A DNA stretch of 12,041 bases. It comes from Zeimonas sp937903095. Lineage in GTDB: Bacteria; Pseudomonadota; Gammaproteobacteria; Burkholderiales; Burkholderiaceae_E. Numbering within the stretch: position 1 is the first letter of the stretch; every line of letters begins with the position of its first letter. Shown here one piece after another: positions 1-5,751 of the stretch. The translations under genes were made by a program, and so were the position numbers. The notes beneath the pieces were generated by a model. The model saw only the letters and a list, made by a program, of their open reading frames with translations. It was not told the DNA's origin and searched no databases. The DNA is taken from NCBI GenBank assembly GCA_937903095.1, contig CALCZN010000099.1:1-12041 (forward strand), given 5' to 3'.

Positions 1-723
1 AGCGGTGATGAGCCCGCGCGCCGCCAGTTCGCGCCAGCGCCGGCCGAGGCCCGCGGCCCGCGCGATCCACACGAGCACCTGCAGGTCGCGCAGGCCGCCG
101 GGACTTTCCTTGGTGTTGGGCTCGAGGCTGTACGGGGTGTCGTCGTACTTCGCGTGCCGTTGACGCAGCTCGACCAGCTTGGCCGAGAAGAACGCCGCCG
201 GGTCGAGGACGGCGCGCAGCCGCGCGAGCGCCTCGGCGCATCGCCGGCGGCTGCCGGCGAGCCAGCGCAGTTCGAGCAGGCTGGTCTGCACGGTGACGTC
301 GGCCAGCGCCTCGGCCACGCATTCGTCGATGCTGCGCACGCTGTGGCCGATCGGCAGTCCGCAGTCCCAGCACGCGCCGATGAAAGTCTCGATGCGCGCG
401 GCCGTCGACGGCTCGAGCGCGCCGGTGGTCAGCACCATCAGGTCGACGTCCGAATGCGGGAACTGCTCGCGCCGGCCGTAGCCGCCGACCGCGACCAGCG
501 AAGCCGGGCATCCGGGTGCGTGCAGCCGCCACAACTCGCGCAGCGCCCGGTCGGTGGCCGCGGTCAGCGCGCGGGCGAGCGCATCGGGATCGGGGTGCGC
601 GCGAAAGCGCGCGATCGCCGCGGCACGCGCGCGGCCGTAGTCGTCACGGATCTCCCCGGGCGCGCGCAGCGCCGGCGGCGCCCGATGCGCCGCCTTCGCC
701 GCGGCAGGCTCGGGCGGGCTCAC
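1..723 (-). CDS. glnD: Bifunctional PII uridylyltransferase/uridylyl-removing enzyme, N-terminal part (runs off the window)
   Basis: GlnD uridylylates PII signalling proteins under nitrogen limitation and deuridylylates them when glutamine is plentiful, in the cytoplasm. I translated the minus strand from a GTG at 723-721 to the window edge: 241 residues without a stop, about a quarter of the usual length of around 860. The nucleotidyltransferase signature is clear. GGYGRRE lies at residues 80-86, followed by FPHSDVDL at 88-95 with the metal-binding aspartates D92 and D94. GHSVRS follows near 125 and SPGGLRDLQ near 207-215, both matching GlnD. The HD and ACT domains would lie beyond the window. 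The GTG overlaps the map stop codon (GTGA), no upstream in-frame ATG was found, and no Shine-Dalgarno is visible. Translation therefore probably depends on coupling to map. A hairpin abuts the start (see 723-739). Family assignment is firm; the start is inferred. Confidence 0.93.
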   Translation of the reverse strand, partial: MSPPEPAAAKAAHRAPPALRAPGEIRDDYGRARAAAIARFRAHPDPDALARALTAATDRALRELWRLHAPGCPASLVAVGGYGRREQFPHSDVDLMVLTTGALEPSTAARIETFIGACWDCGLPIGHSVRSIDECVAEALADVTVQTSLLELRWLAGSRRRCAEALARLRAVLDPAAFFSAKLVELRQRHAKYDDTPYSLEPNTKESPGGLRDLQVLVWIARAAGLGRRWRELAARGLITA

Positions 724-1529
724 GCTGCCGTCGGCAGCGGTTCCGGACGGGGCGGGGCGCCCGCGGACATGGTGAGGATCTCGTGGCCCGTCTCGGTGAC
801 GAGGACCATGTGTTCCCATTGCGCCGACAGGCTGTGGTCCTTGGTGACGATGGTCCAGCCGTCGGCGAGCTCGCGCACCTCGCGGCGTCCGGCATTGATC
901 ATCGGTTCGATCGTGAAGATCATCCCCGGACGCAGCGTCTCGCCCACGCCGGGCCGGCCGTAGTGCAGCACCTGCGGCTCCTCGTGGAAGCGCTCGCCGA
1001 TGCCGTGTCCGCAGAATTCGCGCACGACCGAATAGCCGCTCGCCTCGGCGTGCTTCTGAATGGCGTGACCGATGTCGCCCAGCGTGGCTCCCGGACGCAC
1101 CTGGTCGATGCCGATCCACATGCACTCGAAAGTGACGCGGCACAGCCGGCGCGCGGCCACCGACGGTTCGCCGATCAGGAACATGCGGCTGGTGTCGCCG
1201 TGGTAGCCGTCCTTGATCACAGTGATGTCGATGTTCAGGATGTCGCCGTTCTTCAGCACGCGCTCGCCGGGAATGCCGTGGCAGACCTGATGGTTCACCG
1301 AAGTGCAGATCGATCTCGGGTACGGCGAGTAGCCGGGCGGCGCGTAATTCAGCGGCGCCGGCACCGTTCCCTGCACTTCGGTCATGTACCGGTGGCAAAG
1401 ACGGTCCAGTTCGTCGGTGGTGACGCCCGCCTTCACGAAGGGCGTGATGTAGTCGAGGACTTCGCCGGCGAGACGGCCGGCGACGCGCATCTTCGCGATC
1501 TGGGGGGCGGACTTCAGGATCACTGCCAT
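720..1529 (-). CDS. map: Type I methionine aminopeptidase
   Basis: This cytosolic metalloprotease removes the initiator methionine from nascent proteins when the second residue is small. The product has 269 residues, close to E. coli Map (264), and can be aligned along its whole length. The five metal ligands are in place: D101 (NIDITV), D112 (HGDTS), H175 (CGHGIG), E208 (TIEPM) and E239 (WEHMV). The substrate-binding histidine is H84 in VCHGIP. I chose the ATG at 1529 because MAVILKSAPQIAKMRVAGRL matches the usual N-terminus; an in-frame ATG at 1598 would add 23 unrelated residues. No Shine-Dalgarno precedes 1529, and a TATAAT ends 6 bases before it, so the mRNA may be leaderless. The stop overlaps the glnD GTG by 4 bases, making map-glnD an operon. 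The gene is divergent from rpsB, a common betaproteobacterial arrangement. The C-terminal tail is Pro/Ala-rich and not conserved. Confidence 0.97.
   Translation of the reverse strand: MAVILKSAPQIAKMRVAGRLAGEVLDYITPFVKAGVTTDELDRLCHRYMTEVQGTVPAPLNYAPPGYSPYPRSICTSVNHQVCHGIPGERVLKNGDILNIDITVIKDGYHGDTSRMFLIGEPSVAARRLCRVTFECMWIGIDQVRPGATLGDIGHAIQKHAEASGYSVVREFCGHGIGERFHEEPQVLHYGRPGVGETLRPGMIFTIEPMINAGRREVRELADGWTIVTKDHSLSAQWEHMVLVTETGHEILTMSAGAPPRPEPLPTAA
723..739 (-). other. Inverted repeat abutting the glnD start codon
   Basis: CGCTGCCG (723-730) and CGGCAGCG (732-739) are exact reverse complements around one base. In the minus-strand mRNA this gives a 7-base-pair stem with a 3-base loop. It lies at the end of map, and its last base is the G of the glnD GTG. 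It takes the place where a Shine-Dalgarno would normally be. Confidence 0.6.
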
Positions 1530-1537
1530 GCTAGAAT
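1529..1537 (+). promoter_or_regulatory. Candidate extended -10 promoter for rpsB
   Basis: The plus strand reads TGCTAGAAT: an extended -10 TG dinucleotide, one spacer base and a TAGAAT hexamer with one mismatch to TATAAT. No convincing -35 lies 15-18 bases upstream (that area reads GGACTTCA), which an extended -10 can tolerate. Transcription would start near 1544 and leave an rpsB leader of about 143 bases. The element overlaps the map start codon and the minus-strand TATAAT on the opposite strand. Confidence 0.4.
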
Positions 1538-1567
1538 TATAGGCTTCGCCCGGCGCGGCAATGTCAA
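1536..1567 (-). promoter_or_regulatory. Candidate sigma-70 promoter for map-glnD
   Basis: Read on the minus strand there is a perfect TTGACA (1567-1562) and a perfect TATAAT (1541-1536). They are separated by 20 bases, 3 longer than the usual 17, which would weaken the -35 contact. If the hexamer spans -12 to -7, the transcript would start at about 1529, the A of the map ATG. Both hexamers are seen directly; activity and start site are inferred. Confidence 0.6.
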
Positions 1568-1686
1568 TCCGTCCGCATCCGCGGCAAATCGCGCGCATCG
1601 TCGATCGAGGGTGCCGTCCTGCGAACCGGCTTCGGCAGCGGGCGGTCTACGGCGATGCGTCGGACCCAACCCTATCGGAGTCTGTC
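1544..1686 (+). promoter_or_regulatory. rpsB 5' leader with long-range pairing
   Basis: This stretch has no gene. Bases 1571-1579 (GTCCGCATC) can pair with 1654-1665 (GATGCGTCGGAC), giving six plus three base pairs with a 3-base bulge. They enclose inner pairings: TGCCG 1612-1616 with CGGCA 1633-1637, or alternatively CCG 1626-1628 with CGG 1632-1634. The helix ends 11 bases before the GGAG at 1677-1680. Ribosomal protein S2 represses its own operon through a leader in E. coli, so a similar role is possible here. The pairing was found by eye; no covariation was tested. Confidence 0.35.
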
Positions 1687-2433
1687 ATGTCCGTTTCCAT
1701 GCGGCAAATGCTCGAGGCCGGAGTGCACTTCGGCCACCAGACACGGTTCTGGAATCCCCGGATGGCGCCCTGGCTCTACGGCCACCGCAACCGCATCCAC
1801 ATCTTCAACCTCGAGAAGACGCTCGCCCAGTACGACGAGGCGATGAAGTACCTGCGCCAGCTTGCCGCCAATCGCGGCACGGTGCTGTTCGTCGGCACCA
1901 AGCGCCAGGCGCGCGAGATCCTCGCCGAGGAGGCGCAGCGCGCCGGCATGCCCTATGTCGACCAGCGCTGGCTCGGCGGCATGCTCACCAACTTCAAGAC
2001 CGTCAAGACGTCGATCAAGCGCCTGAAGGACATGGAAGCCACCGTGGCCGAAGGCGGCATGGAGCGCATGTCGAAGAAGGAATCGCTGCTGTTCCAGCGC
2101 GAGCTGGACAAGCTGCAGAAGAGCCTGGGCGGCATCAAGGAAATGGCGGCGCTGCCCGACGCGATGTTCGTCATCGACGTCGGCTTCCATCGCATCGCGG
2201 TCACCGAGGCGAACAAGCTGGGCATCCCGATCGTCGCCGTCGTCGACAGCAATCATTCGCCGATCGGCATCGATCACGTCATTCCGGGCAACGACGACTC
2301 CGGCAAGGCGATCCGCCTGTACGCGCGTGGCGCGGCCGACGCCATCCTCGAAGGCCGTGCAGCGGCGCTGCAGGAAATCGCCAAGAGCGCCGCCGACGAG
2401 GAAGAGTTCGTCGAGCTGGAAGGGGAAGAGTGA
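1687..2433 (+). CDS. rpsB: 30S ribosomal protein S2
   Basis: S2 binds the small-subunit body near the head junction and is needed for S1 recruitment and mRNA docking. The product has 248 residues (E. coli 241) and can be aligned throughout. It starts MSVSMRQMLEAGVHFGHQTR and carries FVGTKRQA, the RWLGGMLTNFKTV block (S2 signature), KLQKSLGGIKEM, LPDAMFVID, and NKLGIPIVAVVDSN before VIPGNDDS. The acidic C-terminal tail (EEEFVELEGEE) is normal for the family. The ATG at 1687 is preferred over an in-frame ATG at 1561. It has a GGAG at 1677-1680 with 6-base spacing, and the protein matches S2 only from this point. rpsB opens the plus-strand gene row and is followed by tsf, the classic rpsB-tsf pair. 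Expression is probably controlled by the leader upstream. Confidence 0.98.
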   Translation: MSVSMRQMLEAGVHFGHQTRFWNPRMAPWLYGHRNRIHIFNLEKTLAQYDEAMKYLRQLAANRGTVLFVGTKRQAREILAEEAQRAGMPYVDQRWLGGMLTNFKTVKTSIKRLKDMEATVAEGGMERMSKKESLLFQRELDKLQKSLGGIKEMAALPDAMFVIDVGFHRIAVTEANKLGIPIVAVVDSNHSPIGIDHVIPGNDDSGKAIRLYARGAADAILEGRAAALQEIAKSAADEEEFVELEGEE

Positions 2434-2460
2434 GCGAAAAGTGAGCGAAAAATGAGCGCC
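2431..2460 (+). repeat. 11-base direct repeat carrying the rpsB stop codon
   Basis: TGAGCGAAAAG (2431-2441) is followed by TGAGCGAAAAA (2442-2452) and a partial third copy, TGAGCG, from 2453. The first TGA is the rpsB stop. Because the unit is 11 bases, the three TGA codons fall in all three forward frames. It looks like a small tandem duplication at the gene end. Confidence 0.8.
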
Positions 2461-2520
2461 GGAGCGCGCGCGGCTGGGCACGGCCAGGCGGAAGCAGGCA
2501 GCAACGCAAGGAGTGGAGCG

Positions 2521-3447
2521 ATGACGGCGATCACCGCCAGCATGGTCAAGGAACTGCGCGAGAAGACCGACGCGCCGATGATGGAATGCAAGAAGGCGCT
2601 GGCCGAGGCTGCGGGCGATCTCGCCCGCGCCGAGGAAATCCTGCGCGTGAAGCTGGGCAACAAGGCGAGCAAGGCGGCCACGCGCGTGGCGGCCGAAGGC
2701 GTCGTCGCGCTGTGGATCGCCGACGACGCGAAGCTCGGCGCGCTGGTCGAGGTCAACAGCGAAACCGATTTCGTCGCCAGGAACGACGACTTCCTCGCCT
2801 TCGCGCGTACGCTGGCCGAGCGCGCAGGCACGCAGGCGCCGGCCGACGTCGATGCGCTCATGCAACTGTCGATCGACGGCGGAACGGCCGAGCAGATGCG
2901 CACGGCGCTGGTCGGCCGCATCGGCGAGAACATCACGGTGCGCCGCTTCGCGCGCGTGCAGGCGAAGGGGCGGCTCGCCTCCTACGTGCACGGCGGCTCG
3001 AAGATCGGCGTGCTCGTCGACCTGGTCGGCGGCGACGACGCGCTGGCGCGCGACCTCGCGATGCACATCGCGGCGAGCAAGCCGAAGGCGCTGTCGCGCG
3101 AGGGCGTTCCGGCGGCCGACGTCGAGCGCGAGCGCTCGATCGCGCAGCAGAAGGCCGACGAGGAACAGGCGAAGGCGAAGGCCGAGGGCAAGTCCGGCAA
3201 GCCGCCGGAGATCGTCGCGAAGATGGTCGACGGCGCGGTGCAGAAATACCTGAAGGAAGTCACGCTGCTCGGCCAGCCCTTCGTCAAGGACGACAAGCAG
3301 ACGGTCGAGCAGCTGCTGAAGGCGCGCGGCGCGCAGGTCGCGCAGTTCGTCCTGTTCGTCGTCGGCGAGGGCATCGAGCGCAGGCAGTCCGACTTCGCTG
3401 CCGAGGTCGCCGCGCAGGCAGCGGCCGCCGCCGGAAAAGCCCCATAA
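2521..3447 (+). CDS. tsf: Translation elongation factor Ts
   Basis: EF-Ts is the guanine nucleotide exchange factor that recycles EF-Tu-GDP to EF-Tu-GTP during elongation. The product has 308 residues (E. coli 283). It opens MTAITASMVKELREKT with the UBA-like N-terminal domain, then MMECKKALAEA (20-30). The signature TDFVAR lies at 82-87, preceded by EVNSE; this loop contacts the EF-Tu nucleotide site. The core repeats contain IGENITVRR, HGGSKIGVLV and MHIAASKP, and the end reads FVVGEGIERRQSDFAAEV. Extra length comes from a charged Lys/Glu/Ala stretch (EEQAKAKAEGKSGKPPE), a typical betaproteobacterial coiled-coil variation. The ATG at 2521 has AAGGAG (2508-2513) 7 bases upstream. An earlier in-frame ATG at 2452 would add 23 residues unlike the family. 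It lies 87 bases after rpsB and is probably cotranscribed with it. Confidence 0.98.
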   Translation: MTAITASMVKELREKTDAPMMECKKALAEAAGDLARAEEILRVKLGNKASKAATRVAAEGVVALWIADDAKLGALVEVNSETDFVARNDDFLAFARTLAERAGTQAPADVDALMQLSIDGGTAEQMRTALVGRIGENITVRRFARVQAKGRLASYVHGGSKIGVLVDLVGGDDALARDLAMHIAASKPKALSREGVPAADVERERSIAQQKADEEQAKAKAEGKSGKPPEIVAKMVDGAVQKYLKEVTLLGQPFVKDDKQTVEQLLKARGAQVAQFVLFVVGEGIERRQSDFAAEVAAQAAAAAGKAP

Positions 3448-3449
3448 TC

Positions 3450-3468
3450 GCGGGCGGCGTCTGCCCGC
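3450..3468 (+). other. Hairpin between tsf and pyrH
   Basis: GCGGGC (3450-3455) pairs perfectly with GCCCGC (3463-3468) around a 7-base loop. The stem starts 3 bases after the tsf stop, and the pyrH Shine-Dalgarno begins 8 bases after it. No T-run follows, so it is not a standard intrinsic terminator. It could slow 3' exonucleases or partly attenuate transcription. Confidence 0.45.
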
Positions 3469-3486
3469 AGCGCCTCAGGAGAGTTC

Positions 3487-4269
3487 GTGAGCTCGAACGA
3501 CAGCCCCGCCGTCGTGGCGGGCGCACCCGCCCGTGCGGTCGCCGGCGCGCCGGCTCCGCAGCTTCGCTATCGCCGCGTGCTGCTCAAGCTCTCCGGCGAA
3601 GCGCTGATGGGCGACGACGCCTACGGCATCAATGCCGAGACCCTGCAGCGAATGGTCGAGCAGATCGCCTCGGCCGTCGCGATGGGCGTCGAGCTGGCGA
3701 TCGTGATCGGCGGGGGCAACATCTTCCGCGGCGTCGCGGGCGGCGCGGCCGGCATGGACCGCGCCACTGCCGACTACATGGGAATGCTCGCCACGGTGAT
3801 GAATTCGCTCGCGCTGCAGGATGCGCTGCGCCAGCATGGCGTGGTCGCGCGCGTGCAGTCGGCGTTGAAGATCGAGCAGGTGGTCGAGTCGTATATCCGG
3901 CCGAAGGCGCTGCGCTATCTCGAGGAAGGCAAGGTCGTCATCTTCGCCGCAGGCACCGGCAATCCGTTCTTCACCACCGACACCGCCGCCGCGCTGCGCG
4001 GCGCCGAGATGGGCGTCGAGGTGGTGCTCAAGGCGACGAAGGTCGACGGCGTCTACAGCGCAGACCCGATGCTCGATCCGTCCGCCCAGCGCTTCGCGCG
4101 CATCAGCTTCGACGAGGCGATCGCGCGGCACCTGAAGGTGATGGACGCGACCGCGTTCGCGCTGTGCCGCGATCGAAGGCTGCCGATCAAGGTCTTCTCG
4201 ATCCTCGGCGAAGGGGCGCTGCAGCGCGCCCTGTGCAGCGACGACGAAGGCACGCTGGTCCATGTGTGA
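3487..4269 (+). CDS. pyrH: UMP kinase (uridylate kinase)
   Basis: PyrH phosphorylates UMP to UDP with ATP, the first committed step after de novo UMP synthesis. Bacterial enzymes are hexamers of the amino-acid-kinase fold, activated by GTP and inhibited by UTP. The product has 260 residues (E. coli 241). Motifs are KLSGEAL (34-40, ATP loop), IGGGNIFRG (74-82), GMDRATADYMGMLATVMN (89-106), GTGNPFFTTD (156-165, UMP binding) and KATKVDGVY (182-190). The start is a GTG at 3487, with AGGAG (3477-3481) 5 bases upstream. A second in-frame GTG at 3514 lacks such a site. This choice gives about 18 more residues than E. coli, an Ala/Pro-rich, probably disordered N-terminal tail. It follows tsf by 39 bases and precedes frr, the standard proteobacterial order. 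Confidence 0.97.
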   Translation: MSSNDSPAVVAGAPARAVAGAPAPQLRYRRVLLKLSGEALMGDDAYGINAETLQRMVEQIASAVAMGVELAIVIGGGNIFRGVAGGAAGMDRATADYMGMLATVMNSLALQDALRQHGVVARVQSALKIEQVVESYIRPKALRYLEEGKVVIFAAGTGNPFFTTDTAAALRGAEMGVEVVLKATKVDGVYSADPMLDPSAQRFARISFDEAIARHLKVMDATAFALCRDRRLPIKVFSILGEGALQRALCSDDEGTLVHV

Positions 4270-4273
4270 ATCC

Positions 4274-4315
4274 GTGCGCGCATTGCGCCGCCTCGCCGGC
4301 GCGACGCGCGCGCAC
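4274..4315 (+). other. Compound hairpin in the pyrH-frr spacer
   Basis: GTGCGCGC (4274-4281) pairs perfectly with GCGCGCAC (4308-4315). Inside it, GCGCCG (4285-4290) pairs with CGGCGC (4297-4302) around a 6-base loop. Small unpaired bases (ATT and GACGC) separate the two stems. The structure fills most of the 63-base spacer and ends 8 bases before the frr GGAGG (4324-4328). No T-run follows. Confidence 0.5.
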
Positions 4316-4332
4316 CGTTGTGCGGAGGAATC

Positions 4333-4893
4333 ATGAGCATTGCGGAAATCCGGCAATCGGCCGAGCAGAAGATGCAGAAGTCGATCGAGTCGTTGCGCAC
4401 CGGTCTCGCCAAGGTGCGTACGGGCCGCGCGCACGCCGGGCTGCTCGACCACATCCACGTCGACTACTACGGCACGTCGGTGCCGATCGGCCAGGTGGCG
4501 AACGTCACGGTGCTGGATGCGCGCATGCTGGGCGTGCAGCCGTGGGAGAAGAAGATGGTCCAGGTCGTCGACAAGGCCATTCGCGAGTCCGACCTCGGCC
4601 TGAATCCTTCCACCAGCGGCGACCTCATCCGCGTGCCGATGCCGCCGCTGTCCGAAGAGCGCCGGCGCGAGCTGACGAAGGTCGTCAAGCACGAGGGCGA
4701 GCAGGCGAAGGTCGCCGTGCGCAACCTTCGCCGCGACGCCAACGAGCACCTGAAGAAGCTGCTCAAGGACAAGGAGATCTCCGAGGACGACGAGCGGCGC
4801 GCCGTCGACGAGATCCAGAAGCTCACCGACCGCTTCGTCGTCGAGATCGACCAGATCCTCGACGTCAAGGAGCGCGAGATCATGACGGTCTGA
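4333..4893 (+). CDS. frr: Ribosome recycling factor
   Basis: RRF works with EF-G to split the post-termination 70S complex and free the ribosome for a new round. The product has 186 residues (E. coli 185) and can be aligned over its full length. Helix I of the three-helix bundle contains KVRTGRAHAGLLD (27-39). The small beta domain contains VDYYGTSVPIGQVANVTV (43-60). Then come SDLGLNPSTSGDLIRVPMPPLSEERR (86-111) and the very conserved VAVRNLRRDANEHLKKLLKDKEISEDDERR (127-156). The ATG at 4333 follows GGAGG (4324-4328) by 4 bases. An in-frame ATG at 4318 would place the protein start before this Shine-Dalgarno, so it is rejected. It ends 40 bases before uppS. Confidence 0.98.
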   Translation: MSIAEIRQSAEQKMQKSIESLRTGLAKVRTGRAHAGLLDHIHVDYYGTSVPIGQVANVTVLDARMLGVQPWEKKMVQVVDKAIRESDLGLNPSTSGDLIRVPMPPLSEERRRELTKVVKHEGEQAKVAVRNLRRDANEHLKKLLKDKEISEDDERRAVDEIQKLTDRFVVEIDQILDVKEREIMTV

Positions 4894-4933
4894 TCCGTCG
4901 CACCCCAGGTTTCACCTTACGCCGCGCGCTTCG

Positions 4934-5704
4934 ATGACTCCCGTTTCGAGCACCACGATCACCGTGCCGCGTTCGCGCGATGTGCCGCGGCACATCGCGA
5001 TCATCATGGACGGCAACGGGCGCTGGGCAACGCAGCGGCGCCTGCCGCGCGTGGCCGGTCATGCCAGGGGCGTCGAAGCGGTGCGCGCCACCGTCGAGGC
5101 CTGCGCGCTGCGCGGCGTGGAGTTCCTCACGCTGTTCGCGTTCAGTTCCGAGAACTGGCGTCGGCCGGCCGACGAGGTCTCGCTGCTGATGCGGCTGTTC
5201 GTCAGCGCGCTCGAGCGCGAGGTCGCGCAGCTGCGCGCCAACGGCATCCGGCTGCGCGTGGTCGGCGATCTCTCGGCCTTCGAGCCGGGCCTGCGCAAGC
5301 TGATCACGCAGGCCGAGGCGCGCACCGCCGCCAACCGGCGCCTGACGCTGACGATCGCGGCGAACTACGGCGGCCGCTGGGACATCCTCCAGGCGGTGCA
5401 GTCGATGCTGCGCGCGCAGCCCGAGCTGGCCGGCGACCCCGACCGCATCGGCGAGCAGGCGCTGTCGCCGCACCTGGCGCTCGCCTATGCGCCGGAGCCC
5501 GATCTGTTCGTGCGCACCGGCGGCGAGCAGCGCATCAGCAACTTCCTGCTGTGGCAGCTCGCCTACACCGAGCTGTACTTCACCGACACCTTCTGGCCCG
5601 ATTTCGACGCCGCGGCGCTCGATCGCGCGATCGAATCGTTTCGCCGGCGCGAGCGCCGCTTCGGCCGCACCAGCGAGCAGGTCTCTGCCGCCGAAGCGGG
5701 CTGA
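4934..5704 (+). CDS. uppS: Undecaprenyl diphosphate synthase (cis-prenyltransferase)
   Basis: UppS adds eight isopentenyl diphosphates in cis to farnesyl diphosphate. The C55 product becomes the lipid carrier for peptidoglycan and LPS sugars. The enzyme is a soluble homodimer that acts at the inner membrane. The product has 256 residues, usual for the family. It carries IMDGNGRWA with catalytic D26 (24-32), GH at 42-43, FAFSSENWRRP (68-78), NYGGRWDI (144-151) and the diphosphate-binding RTGGEQRISNFLLWQ (194-208), followed by FWPDF (220-224). The ATG at 4934 gives the conventional short N-terminal extension before RDVPRHIAI. No good Shine-Dalgarno precedes it, so translation may depend on re-initiation after frr, 40 bases upstream. 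Its 5-carbon substrate comes from the pathway that includes Dxr, two genes downstream. Confidence 0.97.
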   Translation: MTPVSSTTITVPRSRDVPRHIAIIMDGNGRWATQRRLPRVAGHARGVEAVRATVEACALRGVEFLTLFAFSSENWRRPADEVSLLMRLFVSALEREVAQLRANGIRLRVVGDLSAFEPGLRKLITQAEARTAANRRLTLTIAANYGGRWDILQAVQSMLRAQPELAGDPDRIGEQALSPHLALAYAPEPDLFVRTGGEQRISNFLLWQLAYTELYFTDTFWPDFDAAALDRAIESFRRRERRFGRTSEQVSAAEAG

Positions 5705-5751
5705 GCGCATGCCCGCGCCTGCGCCTTCACGCTGAACCGCCGGTCGCCGCG

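Noticed and set aside
3443..3448. CATAAT after tsf as a -10 for an internal pyrH promoter.
   Set aside because: It resembles a -10, but bases 3420-3425 (AGCGGC) give no -35 and there is no extended -10 TG.
2586..4937. A 783-codon plus-strand frame crossing tsf, pyrH and frr.
   Set aside because: It is a shifted frame of three well-identified genes, rich in Arg and Gly, without a start signal or domain.
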